From Phycisphaeraceae bacterium (GTDB lineage: Bacteria > Planctomycetota > Phycisphaerae > Phycisphaerales > UBA1924), in contig JAHBWW010000001.1 of NCBI GenBank assembly GCA_019636795.1, forward strand, positions 248,001 through 312,000: DNA of 64,000 bases. Direction: 5' to 3'. Both the position numbers and the translations under genes were made by a program. The notes beneath the pieces are model-generated. The model made no database searches and was not told the origin of the DNA. It saw only the letters and a list, made by a program, of their open reading frames with translations. How positions within the stretch are numbered: position 1 is the stretch's first letter; every line of letters starts with the position of its first letter. Below, in pieces: positions 48,353 to 56,743 of the stretch.

Positions 48353-48519
48353 CAGACGAAGTCCGTCTGCCCGGCCTCATAGGATTGAAGAGCCGGCCGG
48401 TGATGAATCTCGCTGACCGGCAGCTGACGACCGGAGTCGGACACGGAATGGTCCGATCTCTACGAGGGTTCATCAGGCAGATGAACCCGCAGTTGAAGTC
48501 CTGACGAACAGTTCGTCAG
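48353..48519 (+). promoter_or_regulatory. Hairpin-rich leader before clpC
   Basis: Five inverted repeats stand in a row: CAGACG/CGTCTG (48353-48369), GCCGGT/ACCGGC (about 48395-48421), TCGGAC/GTCCGA (48437-48456), GGGTTCATC/GATGAACCC (48466-48488, loop AGGCA) and CTGACGAA/TTCGTCAG (48501-48519, loop CAG). The last ends 2 bp before the GGGAGGA ribosome binding site of clpC. No CIRCE, CtsR heptad or HspR box was found, and no promoter in this 364-bp gap matches consensus well. Confidence 0.55.
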
Positions 48520-48531
48520 ACGGGAGGACAT

Positions 48532-51087
48532 ATGTTTGAACGATTTACCGACCGCGCGCGCAAAGTCATGGCCCTGGCCAATCAGGAAGCGCAGCGCTTC
48601 AACCACGAATACATTGGGACGGAGCACATCCTTCTCGGCCTTGTCAAGGAAGGCTCGGGGGTGGGTGCCAATGTCCTGAAGAATCTGGATGTTGACCTGC
48701 GCAAGGTCCGCCTCGAAGTCGAGAAACTCGTCAAGGCCGGTCCGGAAATGGTCACGATGGGAAAACTCCCCCAGACCCCGCGGGCCAAAAAGGTCATCGA
48801 GTACGCGATTGAAGAGGCTCGCAACCTCAACCACAACTACGTCGGCACCGAACACTTGCTGCTCGGCCTGCTGCGTGAGCACGACGGAGTCGCAGCCCAG
48901 GTTCTGATGAACCTGAACCTCAAACTCGAAGAGGTGCGCGAAGAAGTTCTGAACCTCCTCGGCGCTGGTGCCGAGACCGATACATCGGCAGGCGAGACCG
49001 CGATTCCGGGCGCAGCCCCGGGCAATGGCGGCGAGGCCCGCGGAGCACGCCGCAAGAGTCAGACTCCGGCGCTCGATTCCTTCGGGCGCGACCTGACCGA
49101 ACTGGCGCGCGAGTCGCAGCTTGACCCGGTCATCGGGCGCGCCACCGAGATCGAGCGACTCACGCAGGTGCTCTGCCGACGCACGAAGAATAACCCTGTC
49201 CTCCTCGGTGAAGCTGGCGTGGGCAAGACCGCGATCGTCGAAGGGCTTGCGCAGCGCATTGTGGCGCAGGACGTGCCGGACATTCTGCACGACAAGAGGC
49301 TGGTCGTGCTCGATCTTGCGATGATGGTTGCCGGTACGAAGTACCGCGGACAGTTCGAGGAGCGCATCAAGGCGGTCATGAACGAGGTCCGCCGGGCCAA
49401 GAACGTGATTCTGTTCATCGACGAACTGCACACGCTCGTCGGTGCCGGTGGGGCCGAGGGCGCGATCGATGCGTCCAACGTGCTCAAGCCGGCGCTGGCG
49501 CGTGGCGAGATTCAGTGCATCGGAGCGACGACCTTCGACGAGTACCGCAAGTACATCGAGAAGGACGCGGCGCTGGCGCGGCGGTTCCAGTCGATTCCGG
49601 TCGATCCGCCCACCGACGCGCAGACGGTCGAGATCATCAAGGGCCTGCGCGATCGGTATGAAGAGCATCACCGCGTGCGCATCACCGATGAAGCGGTCAA
49701 GGCTGCGGTTGAACTCTCGGGCCGGTACATCACCGGACGTGTCCAGCCGGACAAGTCGATCGACGTGATCGATGAGGCCGGTGCGCGAGTGCGCATCAAG
49801 AGCATGACCAAGCCACCAGACCTTGCCGAGATCGAGGCCGACATCGAGCGCCTCAGCGTCGAAAAGGATGAAGCCGTGCGCGGTGCCGACTATGAGAAGG
49901 CTGCCGATCTGCGCGATCGGGCTGAGAAACTCCGCAAGAAGAAGGAAGAAATTCAGGATGAGTGGCGCGCCCGCAGCCTCGAGATCGACGGCGTGGTCGA
50001 CGAGGACGTCATTGCTGAAGTCGTCAGCAAGATGACGGGCGTTCCGCTGACGCGGCTCGAGAAGGAAGAGGCGCAGCGCCTGCTCAGCCTCGAAGTCGAA
50101 CTGCACAAGAAGGTCGTCAGCCAGGACGAAGCGATCAAGGCCATGGCCAAGGCCATTCGCCGCGCTCGCGCCGGGCTCAAGGATCCAAAACGCCCGATGG
50201 GTTCGTTCATCTTCGTCGGCCCGTCTGGTGTGGGCAAGACGCTGCTGTCCAAGGCACTGGCCGAGTTCATGTTCGGCGACGCTGATGCGCTCATTCACCT
50301 CGACATGAGCGAGTACATGGAGAAGCACAACGTTTCGCGCCTGGTCGGCGCGCCTCCCGGATACGTCGGGTACGAAGAGGGCGGGCAGCTCACCGAGCAG
50401 ATCCGCCGTCGACCCTATGCCGTCGTGCTGCTCGATGAAGTCGAGAAGGCCCACCCGGATGTGTTCAACATGCTCCTTCAGATCATGGAAGAAGGGCGTC
50501 TGACCGATTCGTTCGGGCGCCATGTCGATTTCAAGAACACCATCCTGATCATGACGAGCAACATCGGCGCTGATCTGATCAAGGGTGGTGCGGGCTTCGG
50601 CTTCCAGAAGCGATCCAGTGAGGTTGACTACGAAAACATCAAGGGCATCCTGATGAAGGAGATCGAGCGCTTCTTCAGGCCCGAGTTCATCAACCGACTC
50701 GACGATGTGATTGTCTTCAGGCCTTTGACCCGCGAAGATCTCGTCGGCATCGTCGAGTTCGAGGTTGGCAAGGTTGCCATCCGGCTCAAGGAGCAGGGCT
50801 ACACCATCGAGCTCGATCCGGCAGCCAAGGAGTTCCTGATCGAGAAGGGGTACAACCCGGACTTTGGCGCCCGTCCGTTGCGTCGCGCGATCGGGACGTA
50901 CATCGAAGATCCGCTGAGCGAGCAACTGCTCTCCGGCGAACTCCATGGCATGAACCACCTGCTCATCGGGCGCAAGGAGGGCGTCGATGCGCTGTTCTTC
51001 GAGGCGTCTCGCACCGAGCCGGCACAATCGGGTGAAGCAAGCGACTCGGGCAGTAAGCCACAGGAAGCACAGTCATCGTCAACCTGA
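48532..51087 (+). CDS. clpC: ClpC-type AAA+ unfoldase with UVR motif
   Basis: The 851-residue Hsp100 protein unfolds proteins for ClpP. The N-domain (residues 1-145) has two Clp_N repeats; D1 has Walker [10 protein letters not shown] (226-234) and Walker [11 protein letters not shown] middle region with [21 protein letters not shown] forms the UVR motif that, in Bacillus ClpC, belongs to the region bound by adaptors. D2 has [20 protein letters not shown] and the ClpP-binding loop region GAGFGFQ. The first Walker residues are all intact, so it is active. It is probably controlled at its leader. In firmicutes ClpC works with the arginine-phosphate tag; a YwlE-like phosphatase is encoded 12 kb away. 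Terminator follows at 51115-51146. Confidence 0.96.
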   Translation: MFERFTDRARKVMALANQEAQRFNHEYIGTEHILLGLVKEGSGVGANVLKNLDVDLRKVRLEVEKLVKAGPEMVTMGKLPQTPRAKKVIEYAIEEARNLNHNYVGTEHLLLGLLREHDGVAAQVLMNLNLKLEEVREEVLNLLGAGAETDTSAGETAIPGAAPGNGGEARGARRKSQTPALDSFGRDLTELARESQLDPVIGRATEIERLTQVLCRRTKNNPVLLGEAGVGKTAIVEGLAQRIVAQDVPDILHDKRLVVLDLAMMVAGTKYRGQFEERIKAVMNEVRRAKNVILFIDELHTLVGAGGAEGAIDASNVLKPALARGEIQCIGATTFDEYRKYIEKDAALARRFQSIPVDPPTDAQTVEIIKGLRDRYEEHHRVRITDEAVKAAVELSGRYITGRVQPDKSIDVIDEAGARVRIKSMTKPPDLAEIEADIERLSVEKDEAVRGADYEKAADLRDRAEKLRKKKEEIQDEWRARSLEIDGVVDEDVIAEVVSKMTGVPLTRLEKEEAQRLLSLEVELHKKVVSQDEAIKAMAKAIRRARAGLKDPKRPMGSFIFVGPSGVGKTLLSKALAEFMFGDADALIHLDMSEYMEKHNVSRLVGAPPGYVGYEEGGQLTEQIRRRPYAVVLLDEVEKAHPDVFNMLLQIMEEGRLTDSFGRHVDFKNTILIMTSNIGADLIKGGAGFGFQKRSSEVDYENIKGILMKEIERFFRPEFINRLDDVIVFRPLTREDLVGIVEFEVGKVAIRLKEQGYTIELDPAAKEFLIEKGYNPDFGARPLRRAIGTYIEDPLSEQLLSGELHGMNHLLIGRKEGVDALFFEASRTEPAQSGEASDSGSKPQEAQSSST

Positions 51088-51114
51088 GTCGGTAGCCACA
51101 TCATGAGGCATAAC

Positions 51115-51146
51115 AGGGGATCGGTCTTGCGGCCGGTCCCCTTTTT
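51115..51146 (+). terminator. Intrinsic terminator of clpC
   Basis: Stem AGGGGATCGGTC (51115-51126) with GGCCGGTCCCCT (51131-51142), two mismatches, loop TTGC, then a run of five T (51142-51146). Confidence 0.8.
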
Positions 51147-51205
51147 CATGCTTTCATCACGAACGCGCGCCGGACTTGGGCTGGCTTTTCGCATCGGGTA
51201 GTTGG

Positions 51206-51922
51206 TTATATGCCAGTCATCAACCGCCGGGCCGGGTTGATTGCGAGGTTGTCACGGCCTGGGATGATGACATCAGCGATCTCAACAACTTCGCTCAGGG
51301 AGACCTTGGCAGCGGCGAGGTCGTCGCATCGCATCGGAGCTCGGCCTTGCGCGAGGTGGTCGGCGGTCGGCACTGCATCGCCACAGATCAGCACATCGCC
51401 CCTGGCCGACGGAATGAGTAGCCCCGTCATCCCAGCGGTGACGCCTGGCAGGGGGAAGAGATCGACCCCCGGCGCGAGGCGATCCGGGGCTGCCTGACAC
51501 CGCTGAAGAATCGCAACCTCCCGCCGCAGCGCCTCGGCCAGATCGCGGGTCTCCTCGTCGGCTTCATCTGTGAACGCGCCGCTCTCAGCCAGTGTTCGCA
51601 GATCGGAGGCAAGCGGGAAGCCCACGGTCTCGCGTTCGGTTGAGGAAATGAGCCACTCGGCGTTTGGGAAGAGTTCGAGCCCGCGGCGGGCGTCGGGATG
51701 AAACGACGTCAAAAAGACGTGAGTGATGTCGCTGGGTTTGAGGTTGGCACGTTCGCCAAGGCGGGCTGAGAGGGCTTGGGCGGGCAGGCCAGGATCGATC
51801 AGGATGCGAACTGACCCGCTTTGAATAAGGGTGGTGGTCGAGTGGCCGGTGCGAACGGGTTGCTTCTCGCCCCATAACTCGTTGTAGGCCATAGCCCCAA
51901 TGCTGATGACGCGAATATCCAT
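51206..51922 (-). CDS. Metallo-beta-lactamase-fold protein with reduced metal ligands
   Basis: The 238-residue protein has the metallo-beta-lactamase fold of the lactonase (AhlD) type: RTGHSTTTLIQSGSVRILIDPG, then a metal motif, then LICGDAVPTADHL and VIIPGRDNL. The usual HxHxDH reads SFHPDA (73-78): the first His is Ser and the third is Ala. The last ligand (PGHD in the family) is PGRD. So only H75, D77 and D of GDA remain. It may bind one metal or none, and a hydrolase role is doubtful. ATG 51922 is chosen; a longer frame from 51982 would start in poorly conserved sequence. A minus-strand terminator stands just upstream. Confidence 0.7.
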   Translation of the reverse strand: MDIRVISIGAMAYNELWGEKQPVRTGHSTTTLIQSGSVRILIDPGLPAQALSARLGERANLKPSDITHVFLTSFHPDARRGLELFPNAEWLISSTERETVGFPLASDLRTLAESGAFTDEADEETRDLAEALRREVAILQRCQAAPDRLAPGVDLFPLPGVTAGMTGLLIPSARGDVLICGDAVPTADHLAQGRAPMRCDDLAAAKVSLSEVVEIADVIIPGRDNLAINPARRLMTGI

Positions 51923-51966
51923 AGCCACCATCGTAGAGAGACATGTGGGCATTCCGCAGGCGGGCG

Positions 51967-52004
51967 AAAAAAAACCCCGCACGAAGCGGGGGCTTCGCGC
52001 GGGG
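51967..52004 (-). terminator. Intrinsic terminator read on the minus strand
   Basis: On the minus strand a 13-bp stem (CCCCGCGCGAAGC with GCTTCGTGCGGGG, one mismatch) with a CCCC loop is followed by eight T (complement of 51967-51974). It would end transcripts from the AhpD-like gene and separates it from the MBL-fold gene, 45 bp on. Confidence 0.8.
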
Positions 52005-52232
52005 ACTGGAAAGAAGACAAGTGACCGATCCCATTCTGGGGGTACTAAGGATCGGCCTTTCGAGGAACCCGCGTGCTTCGGGAGTTATTTCAGCGATTCT
52101 CGGCCTCACACAACAAATCTTCGCGCTCACCCGAACCAGAGGCCCTTTTGACCCTTCATTTTGGTGGCTTCCACTTAATGCATATGCGATGGTGTGATAG
52201 ACGAAGGCCTGTACGCTTGACCCCCTGCGCGG

Positions 52233-52272
52233 CCCCGTGTCGGTCGCCTCACCGACGCGGGGTCGACTTTTT
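52233..52272 (+). terminator. Plus-facing terminator-like hairpin in a region with no plus-strand gene
   Basis: Stem CCCCGTGTCGGT (52233-52244) with ACCGACGCGGGG (52251-52262), one mismatch, loop CGCCTC, then TCGAC and five T (52268-52272). Flanking genes both run on the minus strand. Confidence 0.5.
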
Positions 52273-52291
52273 GCGCATGCGAATCCATAAG

Positions 52292-52825
52292 TCAGAGTGC
52301 TGGAGGCTTGGGGAAGTCGACAGGGGTCTGGTTGATGTGGTTGAAGGTCGAGGTGAGGGTTGCCTGAGCGTACACAGCGACGACCTCGCAGATTTCCTCG
52401 TCGCCGAAGCCTGCAGCACGGAATGCAGCGAGTTCGCTGTCCGAGACGTTGCCCCGTTTTTCGTACAGGGTTGAGGCGAAGCGAGCGAGCGCATCGAGCT
52501 TCGGGTCATCTTCTACATGCCCGCGGCGTGCGCCCAGAGTCTGCGCTTCGCTCAGGCCTGCTTTTTTGCCGATGGCAGTGTGGGCAGCGGTGCAGTAATC
52601 GCACGAGGCAGACTCGACCACAGCGAGTTGCACCACTTCCTGCTCGCGCTGGGTCAGTTTGGCTTTGGAGAGGGCAGAGGAAAGCCCGAGGTAGGAATCG
52701 AGCAGTGTTGCCGAATTGGCCATGCCCTTGAAGATGTTGAGATGCTTGCCTTTGAGCGGGCCTTCGAAGATGTCCTTGATGCGGCCGGCCGACTGGGCGG
52801 GTTCGACAACGGTGAGTCTGGGCAT
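52292..52825 (-). CDS. AhpD-like/carboxymuconolactone decarboxylase family protein
   Basis: The 177-residue protein has the all-helical CMD/AhpD fold. The active site is ESASCDYCTAAHTAIGKKAGLS, with CxxC followed by His three residues on, as in AhpD peroxidases, which reduce peroxides with lipoyl or thioredoxin partners. The neighbouring helices FASTLYEKRG and AVYAQATLTSTFNHINQTPVDFP match the carboxymuconolactone decarboxylase-type dimers. No ahpC or lipoamide gene is nearby. ATG 52825 has AAGGAG upstream; a longer frame was set aside. Peroxidase versus other thiol role cannot be told. Confidence 0.88.
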   Translation of the reverse strand: MPRLTVVEPAQSAGRIKDIFEGPLKGKHLNIFKGMANSATLLDSYLGLSSALSKAKLTQREQEVVQLAVVESASCDYCTAAHTAIGKKAGLSEAQTLGARRGHVEDDPKLDALARFASTLYEKRGNVSDSELAAFRAAGFGDEEICEVVAVYAQATLTSTFNHINQTPVDFPKPPAL

Positions 52826-53069
52826 GGTGTGCTCCTTTGCAACGGGAATGAATCTTGAAGCGTACGTCGCTGCAGTCATGGAGTGGCTAACGATGAGCAG
52901 ATTTCACTGACCTGCAACTACATGAGAGCAAACTCCAAGAAGTGCAAGATGATTCGGTGTTGATTGCAAAGATCGTGCGAATTTCGAAATCGGAGCCTGT
53001 GGCAAGTTCCGACGAGCTTCGCCCTTACAATACGATTGAGCGGGACGACCCGCACGACTCGGGATCAGC

Positions 53070-55718
53070 ATGATGACTCAACCCCAATCCCAGCCAGGTA
53101 CCGACGCGACAAGCGGGGCACATCCGTTTGACAAGGATTGGTCAGGGTTTGTGCGCATGGACATGCACTGTCATTCGCACGCATCGGACAAGCCTTTGAA
53201 CAAGGCTGCGGGGTTGATCGGGTGCGTGGAGTGCTATTCCCCGCCGGAGCGGGTTTTCGATCAGGCCATCGCGCGCGGCATGGACTTCGTGACGATCACG
53301 GATCACGATTCGATCAAGGGCGCGATGGAACTGGTTGATCGCGGGTTTCAGCGATTCATCATCGGCGAAGAAGTTTCGACATACTTTCCGGAAGATCACT
53401 GCCTGCTCCATGTGCTGGTGTGGGGGCACACACCCAAGCAGCACGAGCAGATCGGCAAGTTGGGGCTGCGCGAAGATGTGTACAAGCTCGCAGCGTGGAT
53501 TCGTGAGAACAATCTGGCGCATTCGTGCGCTCATCCGTTGTATGTACAAAACGCGAGGCTGGAGCGGTGGCACATCGAGCGCGCGACATTGTTGTTCAAA
53601 TGCTTCGAGACGCGCAACGGCGCGCACGCGGATACGCAGAATCGGGCCATCGAGCGATTTGTGGATCAGTTGACACCGGGGCTTGTGCATCGTCTGGTGC
53701 AGGCGCACGGGATCGAGCCGTTGTGGCCTCGGGTCTGGGAGAAGGGGTGCACGGGCGGTTCGGATGATCACGCACTGCTCAACGTTGGGCGCACATGGAC
53801 GTCACTTTCGATTGATGCGGCCGATCGAGTTTCGGATCCGCGCGAGTTCCTGCGCCGGGTGATGCAGGGCAAGTCGCAATCGGGCGGAGTGGGGGGGCAC
53901 TCGGCGCTGCTTGCGCATCAGTTGGCGACGGTGGGTTCTAACTACTATGCCAAGCGACTGCACGCGCAGCAGTCTCCGTCGGGGCGATATCTGGGTAGCC
54001 GACTCTTGCGTTTTGCGGGAATCAAGGCGGAAAGCCCCGGCAAGATCCGGGTCGCGGCCTACAAGGCAACGAAGCGCATGTGGCAGCCTCGCAAGGCACG
54101 GAGTCTGCCGGTTTCAAAGGCTTTGCGATCGCAGATCAGGCCATTGCTCGAGAAGTACCCGGATATCGGACAGAGGCTCAACCCTACGTTGTGGGTCGAA
54201 GGCGCAGCGGTGAGTCAGCATGATCGCATGGCGGAGTTCACGCAGGATCTGACCGAAGCGCTGAGCCGAAGCATGGGTTCGGGGCTGGTGCGCAGTTTCC
54301 GCAAGCGCGATCCGGCGCGCATCAGCGAGCATCTGGTGAGTTATGCGGTGCTGTATCTGGCGCAGCTGCCGTACCTGATCAGTTTGTTTCATCAGAACAA
54401 GGAGCGCAACTTCATCGAGAAGTTCGAGCATGAAACTACGCAGCCTGGCTCGGGCGTGAGCGTGGTCGAGCGGCCGATGCGTGTGAGCCTGTTTACGGAC
54501 ACGATCGCGGATGTCAATGGCGTGTGTCGGTTCATCCACAATGTCGCGGAGCGTGCGCACAGCAGCGGGCGCGATCTTCAGGTGATCGCATCGACGAAGT
54601 TGCGGTGTCCGGATCTGCCGAACATCTACAACTTTGATCCGGTGTTTGCGACGAAGCTGCCCAAGTACGAGAATCTTGATCTGTGTCTGCCGCCTCTGAT
54701 GCGGATTCTGAGGCACATTGACAAGCATCAGCCGGATGTGATCCACATTTCGACGCCCGGGCCGGTGGGGTGTGTGGGATTTCTGGCAGCCAAGATGCTG
54801 CGCATTCCGGTGCTCGGGGTGTATCACACGGACTTCCCGGCGTACATCGACAGGCTGTTTGATGACAGCGGATTGACGAGGCTGAGCGAGTCGTTCATGC
54901 GCGGGTTCTACAAGCCCTTCACGGCGATCTTCACGCGCAGCGAGGATTATGTGCAGTCGCTGGCGGGCCTCGGGCTGGATCGCGAGCGCATTGTGAGCCT
55001 GATGCCTGGGTTCGACACGAGAGAGTTCAATCCGGGTTTTGCGGACCGAACGATCTGGAAGCGGTTTGGCGTGCGGGCCGAGTCGGTCAAGGTGTTGTAT
55101 GTCGGGCGTGTGAGTGTGGAGAAGAACCTGCCCTTGATGGTTGACATCTGGACGATGGTGCAGAATACATGTCGTGCGCGGGGACTGGATGCGGAACTGA
55201 TTGTGGTGGGTGATGGGCCTTACCGGGAGACGATGGCGCGGAAATTGTCGGGTCAGAACGTGCACTTCCTCGGGTTCAGGCACGGGGAGGAGTTGTCGAC
55301 GCTGTACGCTTCGAGCGACATGTTCGTGTTTCCATCGACGACGGACACGCTGGGGCAGGTGGTGATGGAGAGTCAGGGTTCGGCGCTGCCGGTGCTGGTG
55401 ACGGATGTGGGTGGGCCAAAGGAAGTGGTAGACCATGAACTGACCGGATTTGTGCTCTCTCCGAAGGCGGCTGATGAGTGGGCGGACCGGATGGTGACGC
55501 TGATTTCTGATGAGCGGCTGCGGCGGCGCATGGGGGCTGCGGCGTATGAGCGCATGCAGCGGTTCAGCCTGGTGCATTCGTTCGAACACTTCTGGCAGGT
55601 GCACACCGAAGCGTGGCACGATCATCTTGCGAAACTCGGGATCACGCGCGAGACAGCGGGTATCGCGGGGGCACAACGCCCGACCGACGATTCGGAAGCG
55701 CGATCTCCTATCGGGTGA
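53070..55718 (+). CDS. Fusion of a PHP-domain hydrolase and a family 4 glycosyltransferase
   Basis: The 882-residue protein has two enzymes. Residues 1-270 are a PHP domain with the metal-binding motifs MDMHCHSHASD (HxH), TITDHDSIKGA, GEEVSTYF, SCAHPLYV and GGSDDHALLNVGRTW. Residues 470-850 are a GT-B glycosyltransferase: VSLFTDTIADVNGVCRF, GVYHTDFPAYIDRLF, VGRVSVEKNLPLMVDIW, VGDGPYRETMARKL and the C-terminal TDTLGQVVMESQGSALPVLVTDVGGPKEV (Glu-x7-Glu region), closest to the MgtA/SqdX-like group. A joining segment of about 200 residues has no clear domain. It may transfer a sugar and cut a phosphate from the product or a precursor, for a lipid or cell-surface glycan, but that pairing is inference. 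Confidence 0.85.
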   Translation: MMTQPQSQPGTDATSGAHPFDKDWSGFVRMDMHCHSHASDKPLNKAAGLIGCVECYSPPERVFDQAIARGMDFVTITDHDSIKGAMELVDRGFQRFIIGEEVSTYFPEDHCLLHVLVWGHTPKQHEQIGKLGLREDVYKLAAWIRENNLAHSCAHPLYVQNARLERWHIERATLLFKCFETRNGAHADTQNRAIERFVDQLTPGLVHRLVQAHGIEPLWPRVWEKGCTGGSDDHALLNVGRTWTSLSIDAADRVSDPREFLRRVMQGKSQSGGVGGHSALLAHQLATVGSNYYAKRLHAQQSPSGRYLGSRLLRFAGIKAESPGKIRVAAYKATKRMWQPRKARSLPVSKALRSQIRPLLEKYPDIGQRLNPTLWVEGAAVSQHDRMAEFTQDLTEALSRSMGSGLVRSFRKRDPARISEHLVSYAVLYLAQLPYLISLFHQNKERNFIEKFEHETTQPGSGVSVVERPMRVSLFTDTIADVNGVCRFIHNVAERAHSSGRDLQVIASTKLRCPDLPNIYNFDPVFATKLPKYENLDLCLPPLMRILRHIDKHQPDVIHISTPGPVGCVGFLAAKMLRIPVLGVYHTDFPAYIDRLFDDSGLTRLSESFMRGFYKPFTAIFTRSEDYVQSLAGLGLDRERIVSLMPGFDTREFNPGFADRTIWKRFGVRAESVKVLYVGRVSVEKNLPLMVDIWTMVQNTCRARGLDAELIVVGDGPYRETMARKLSGQNVHFLGFRHGEELSTLYASSDMFVFPSTTDTLGQVVMESQGSALPVLVTDVGGPKEVVDHELTGFVLSPKAADEWADRMVTLISDERLRRRMGAAAYERMQRFSLVHSFEHFWQVHTEAWHDHLAKLGITRETAGIAGAQRPTDDSEARSPIG

Positions 55719-55799
55719 CGCAGCAAGAAACTTGAACAAGGCGGTGGTGTTTGTCTTTTTACTGCTTTGAGGGCTGGGGATATGGGTGCGCGCGTCACG

Positions 55800-55828
55800 T
55801 TGATTCAGATACCCCCATGGGGTATACT
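55800..55828 (+). promoter_or_regulatory. Promoter of the csoR-type metal operon
   Basis: TTGATT (55800-55805) and TATACT (55823-55828) are 17 bp apart, an excellent sigma70 match, about 40 bp before the csoR-type ATG. Confidence 0.75.
55809..55825. promoter_or_regulatory. CsoR-type operator inside the promoter
   Basis: The dyad ATACCCC-CAT-GGGGTAT lies wholly in the promoter, filling the spacer and the first three bases of the -10. It has the G-tract flanked by TA found in CsoR operators (consensus like GTATACCCC-N4-GGGGTATAC). Repressor bound here would block RNA polymerase. Confidence 0.75.
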
Positions 55829-55869
55829 TTTCTGTACACATCACATGTGCCCAATGAGCGGAGGGGCCA

Positions 55870-56307
55870 ATGGCTGGAGCGAAAGTTGCACAGAAGGTTG
55901 GCATGGGGTCTGCCCGCGCGGCCAAGGTAGCCCGTGCGGCTCGGGCAGTTCGTACGAATGCAGAGGGCTCCGAATGCGGATGCGGAGCGTGTCCAGGGGT
56001 GAAAGGCACTTCGAGCGGGCGCAAGGCAGCCGGCGTTGATGCGGAAATCAAGGCAGCGAATCTCAAGCACCTGGCCCGCATTGAGGGGCAGGTGCGAGGC
56101 ATCATGCGCATGATCGAGGACGATCGGTATTGCGCTGACATCATTACTCAGGTTTCGGCTGTGCGAGAATCGCTGTCGGCAGTCGGGCGCAATCTTATGC
56201 GCAATCACCTGAAGCACTGTGCAACAAGGGCGATGGAGCATAAAGGTGCTGAGCGCGACGCGATGGTTGAGGAACTGCTCGGCCTGGTTGCGAAACTCGG
56301 ACGCTGA
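55870..56307 (+). CDS. csoR: CsoR/RcnR-family metal-sensing repressor with an N-terminal extension
   Basis: The 145-residue protein ends in the DUF156 four-helix fold: LKHLARIEGQVRGIMRMIE, DDRYCADIITQVSAVRESL and RNHLKHC. Cys in DRYCADI and His and Cys in RNHLKHC (H-x3-C) match the Cys-His-Cys Cu(I) site of CsoR. The first 55 residues are unusual: Ala/Arg/Lys-rich, then CGCGACPG. This extra Cys cluster could bind metal or the DNA-binding surface. Autoregulation fits the operator in its promoter. GGAGGGG precedes the ATG. The metal cannot be told from sequence alone; copper is favoured by the HMA lipoprotein next to it. Confidence 0.88.
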   Translation: MAGAKVAQKVGMGSARAAKVARAARAVRTNAEGSECGCGACPGVKGTSSGRKAAGVDAEIKAANLKHLARIEGQVRGIMRMIEDDRYCADIITQVSAVRESLSAVGRNLMRNHLKHCATRAMEHKGAERDAMVEELLGLVAKLGR

Positions 56308-56350
56308 GTGAGGTCGGTGCGGCGAATGGTCATCGCTTGAAAGGAAGAAA

Positions 56351-56707
56351 ATGAACATCAAGCACGAGACATTGACGGGGTGCGCGTTGCTGGGTCTTGT
56401 GGCTGGGGTGATGGTGGGGTGTGGCTCGGAGACGAGGCAGACGGAGCGATTGGATGTTGCGAGCGAGCCTGCGTTTATTCAGGGCGAGCGTGTCGTGCTC
56501 ACCATTCATGGCATGAGTTGCCCGCTCTGCGCGAGCAACGTCGATGGCGCCCTGATGGATGTGCCGGGCGTACGCAGTGTCGAGCTGGACATGAGCACTG
56601 GCGAGGCGACGCTCGCGCTCGATCCATCGGTAGCTGTTTCGCATCAGCAACTCAAGGACGCGGTCGATCGGAGCGGATTTTCGCTGGTCAGGATTGCGGC
56701 GCACTGA
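56351..56707 (+). CDS. Lipoprotein with a heavy-metal-associated (HMA) domain
   Basis: The 118-residue protein has a lipoprotein signal (LGLVAGVMVGCG, lipobox VGC) followed by one HMA domain: VVLTIHGMSCPLCASNVDGAL with the MxCxxC metal site, VPGVRSVELD and DAVDRSGFSLV. HMA domains carry Cu(I) or soft metals. As a lipoprotein it would hold the metal in the periplasm, not in the cytoplasm where Atx1-like proteins act. It lies 43 bp after csoR in the same unit, so it is probably part of metal resistance or buffering. AAAGGAAG precedes the ATG. Confidence 0.88.
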   Translation: MNIKHETLTGCALLGLVAGVMVGCGSETRQTERLDVASEPAFIQGERVVLTIHGMSCPLCASNVDGALMDVPGVRSVELDMSTGEATLALDPSVAVSHQQLKDAVDRSGFSLVRIAAH

Positions 56708-56743
56708 CGCGGCGTGTGGTGTTGTGCGGCAAAGGGATAATCC

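Larger units (their letters stand above)
51923..52291. other. 369-bp gap with several hairpins
   Basis: No gene is seen. It holds the minus-strand terminator (51967-52004), a CCGATCC/GGATCGG dyad (52025-52031 and 52049-52055) and a plus-facing terminator-like hairpin (52233-52272), described separately. Confidence 0.5.

Noticed and set aside
48501-48519. LexA/DinR box in the 8-3-8 dyad before clpC
   Set aside because: The CGAAC and GTTCG halves are present but one base apart instead of four, so it does not fit the Gram-positive SOS box.
48168-48531. CIRCE, CtsR or HspR site before clpC
   Set aside because: The CIRCE dyad, GGTCAAA heptads and CTTGAGT-N7-ACTCAAG were all looked for and not seen.
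48460-51027. Minus-strand ORF of 855 codons opposite clpC
   Set aside because: Codon bias in a GC-rich gene opens the opposite frame; no motif in it, whereas clpC is clear.
54114-56144. Minus-strand ORF of 676 codons
   Set aside because: Antisense to the PHP-glycosyltransferase and the csoR operon promoter; Arg/His-rich with no family.
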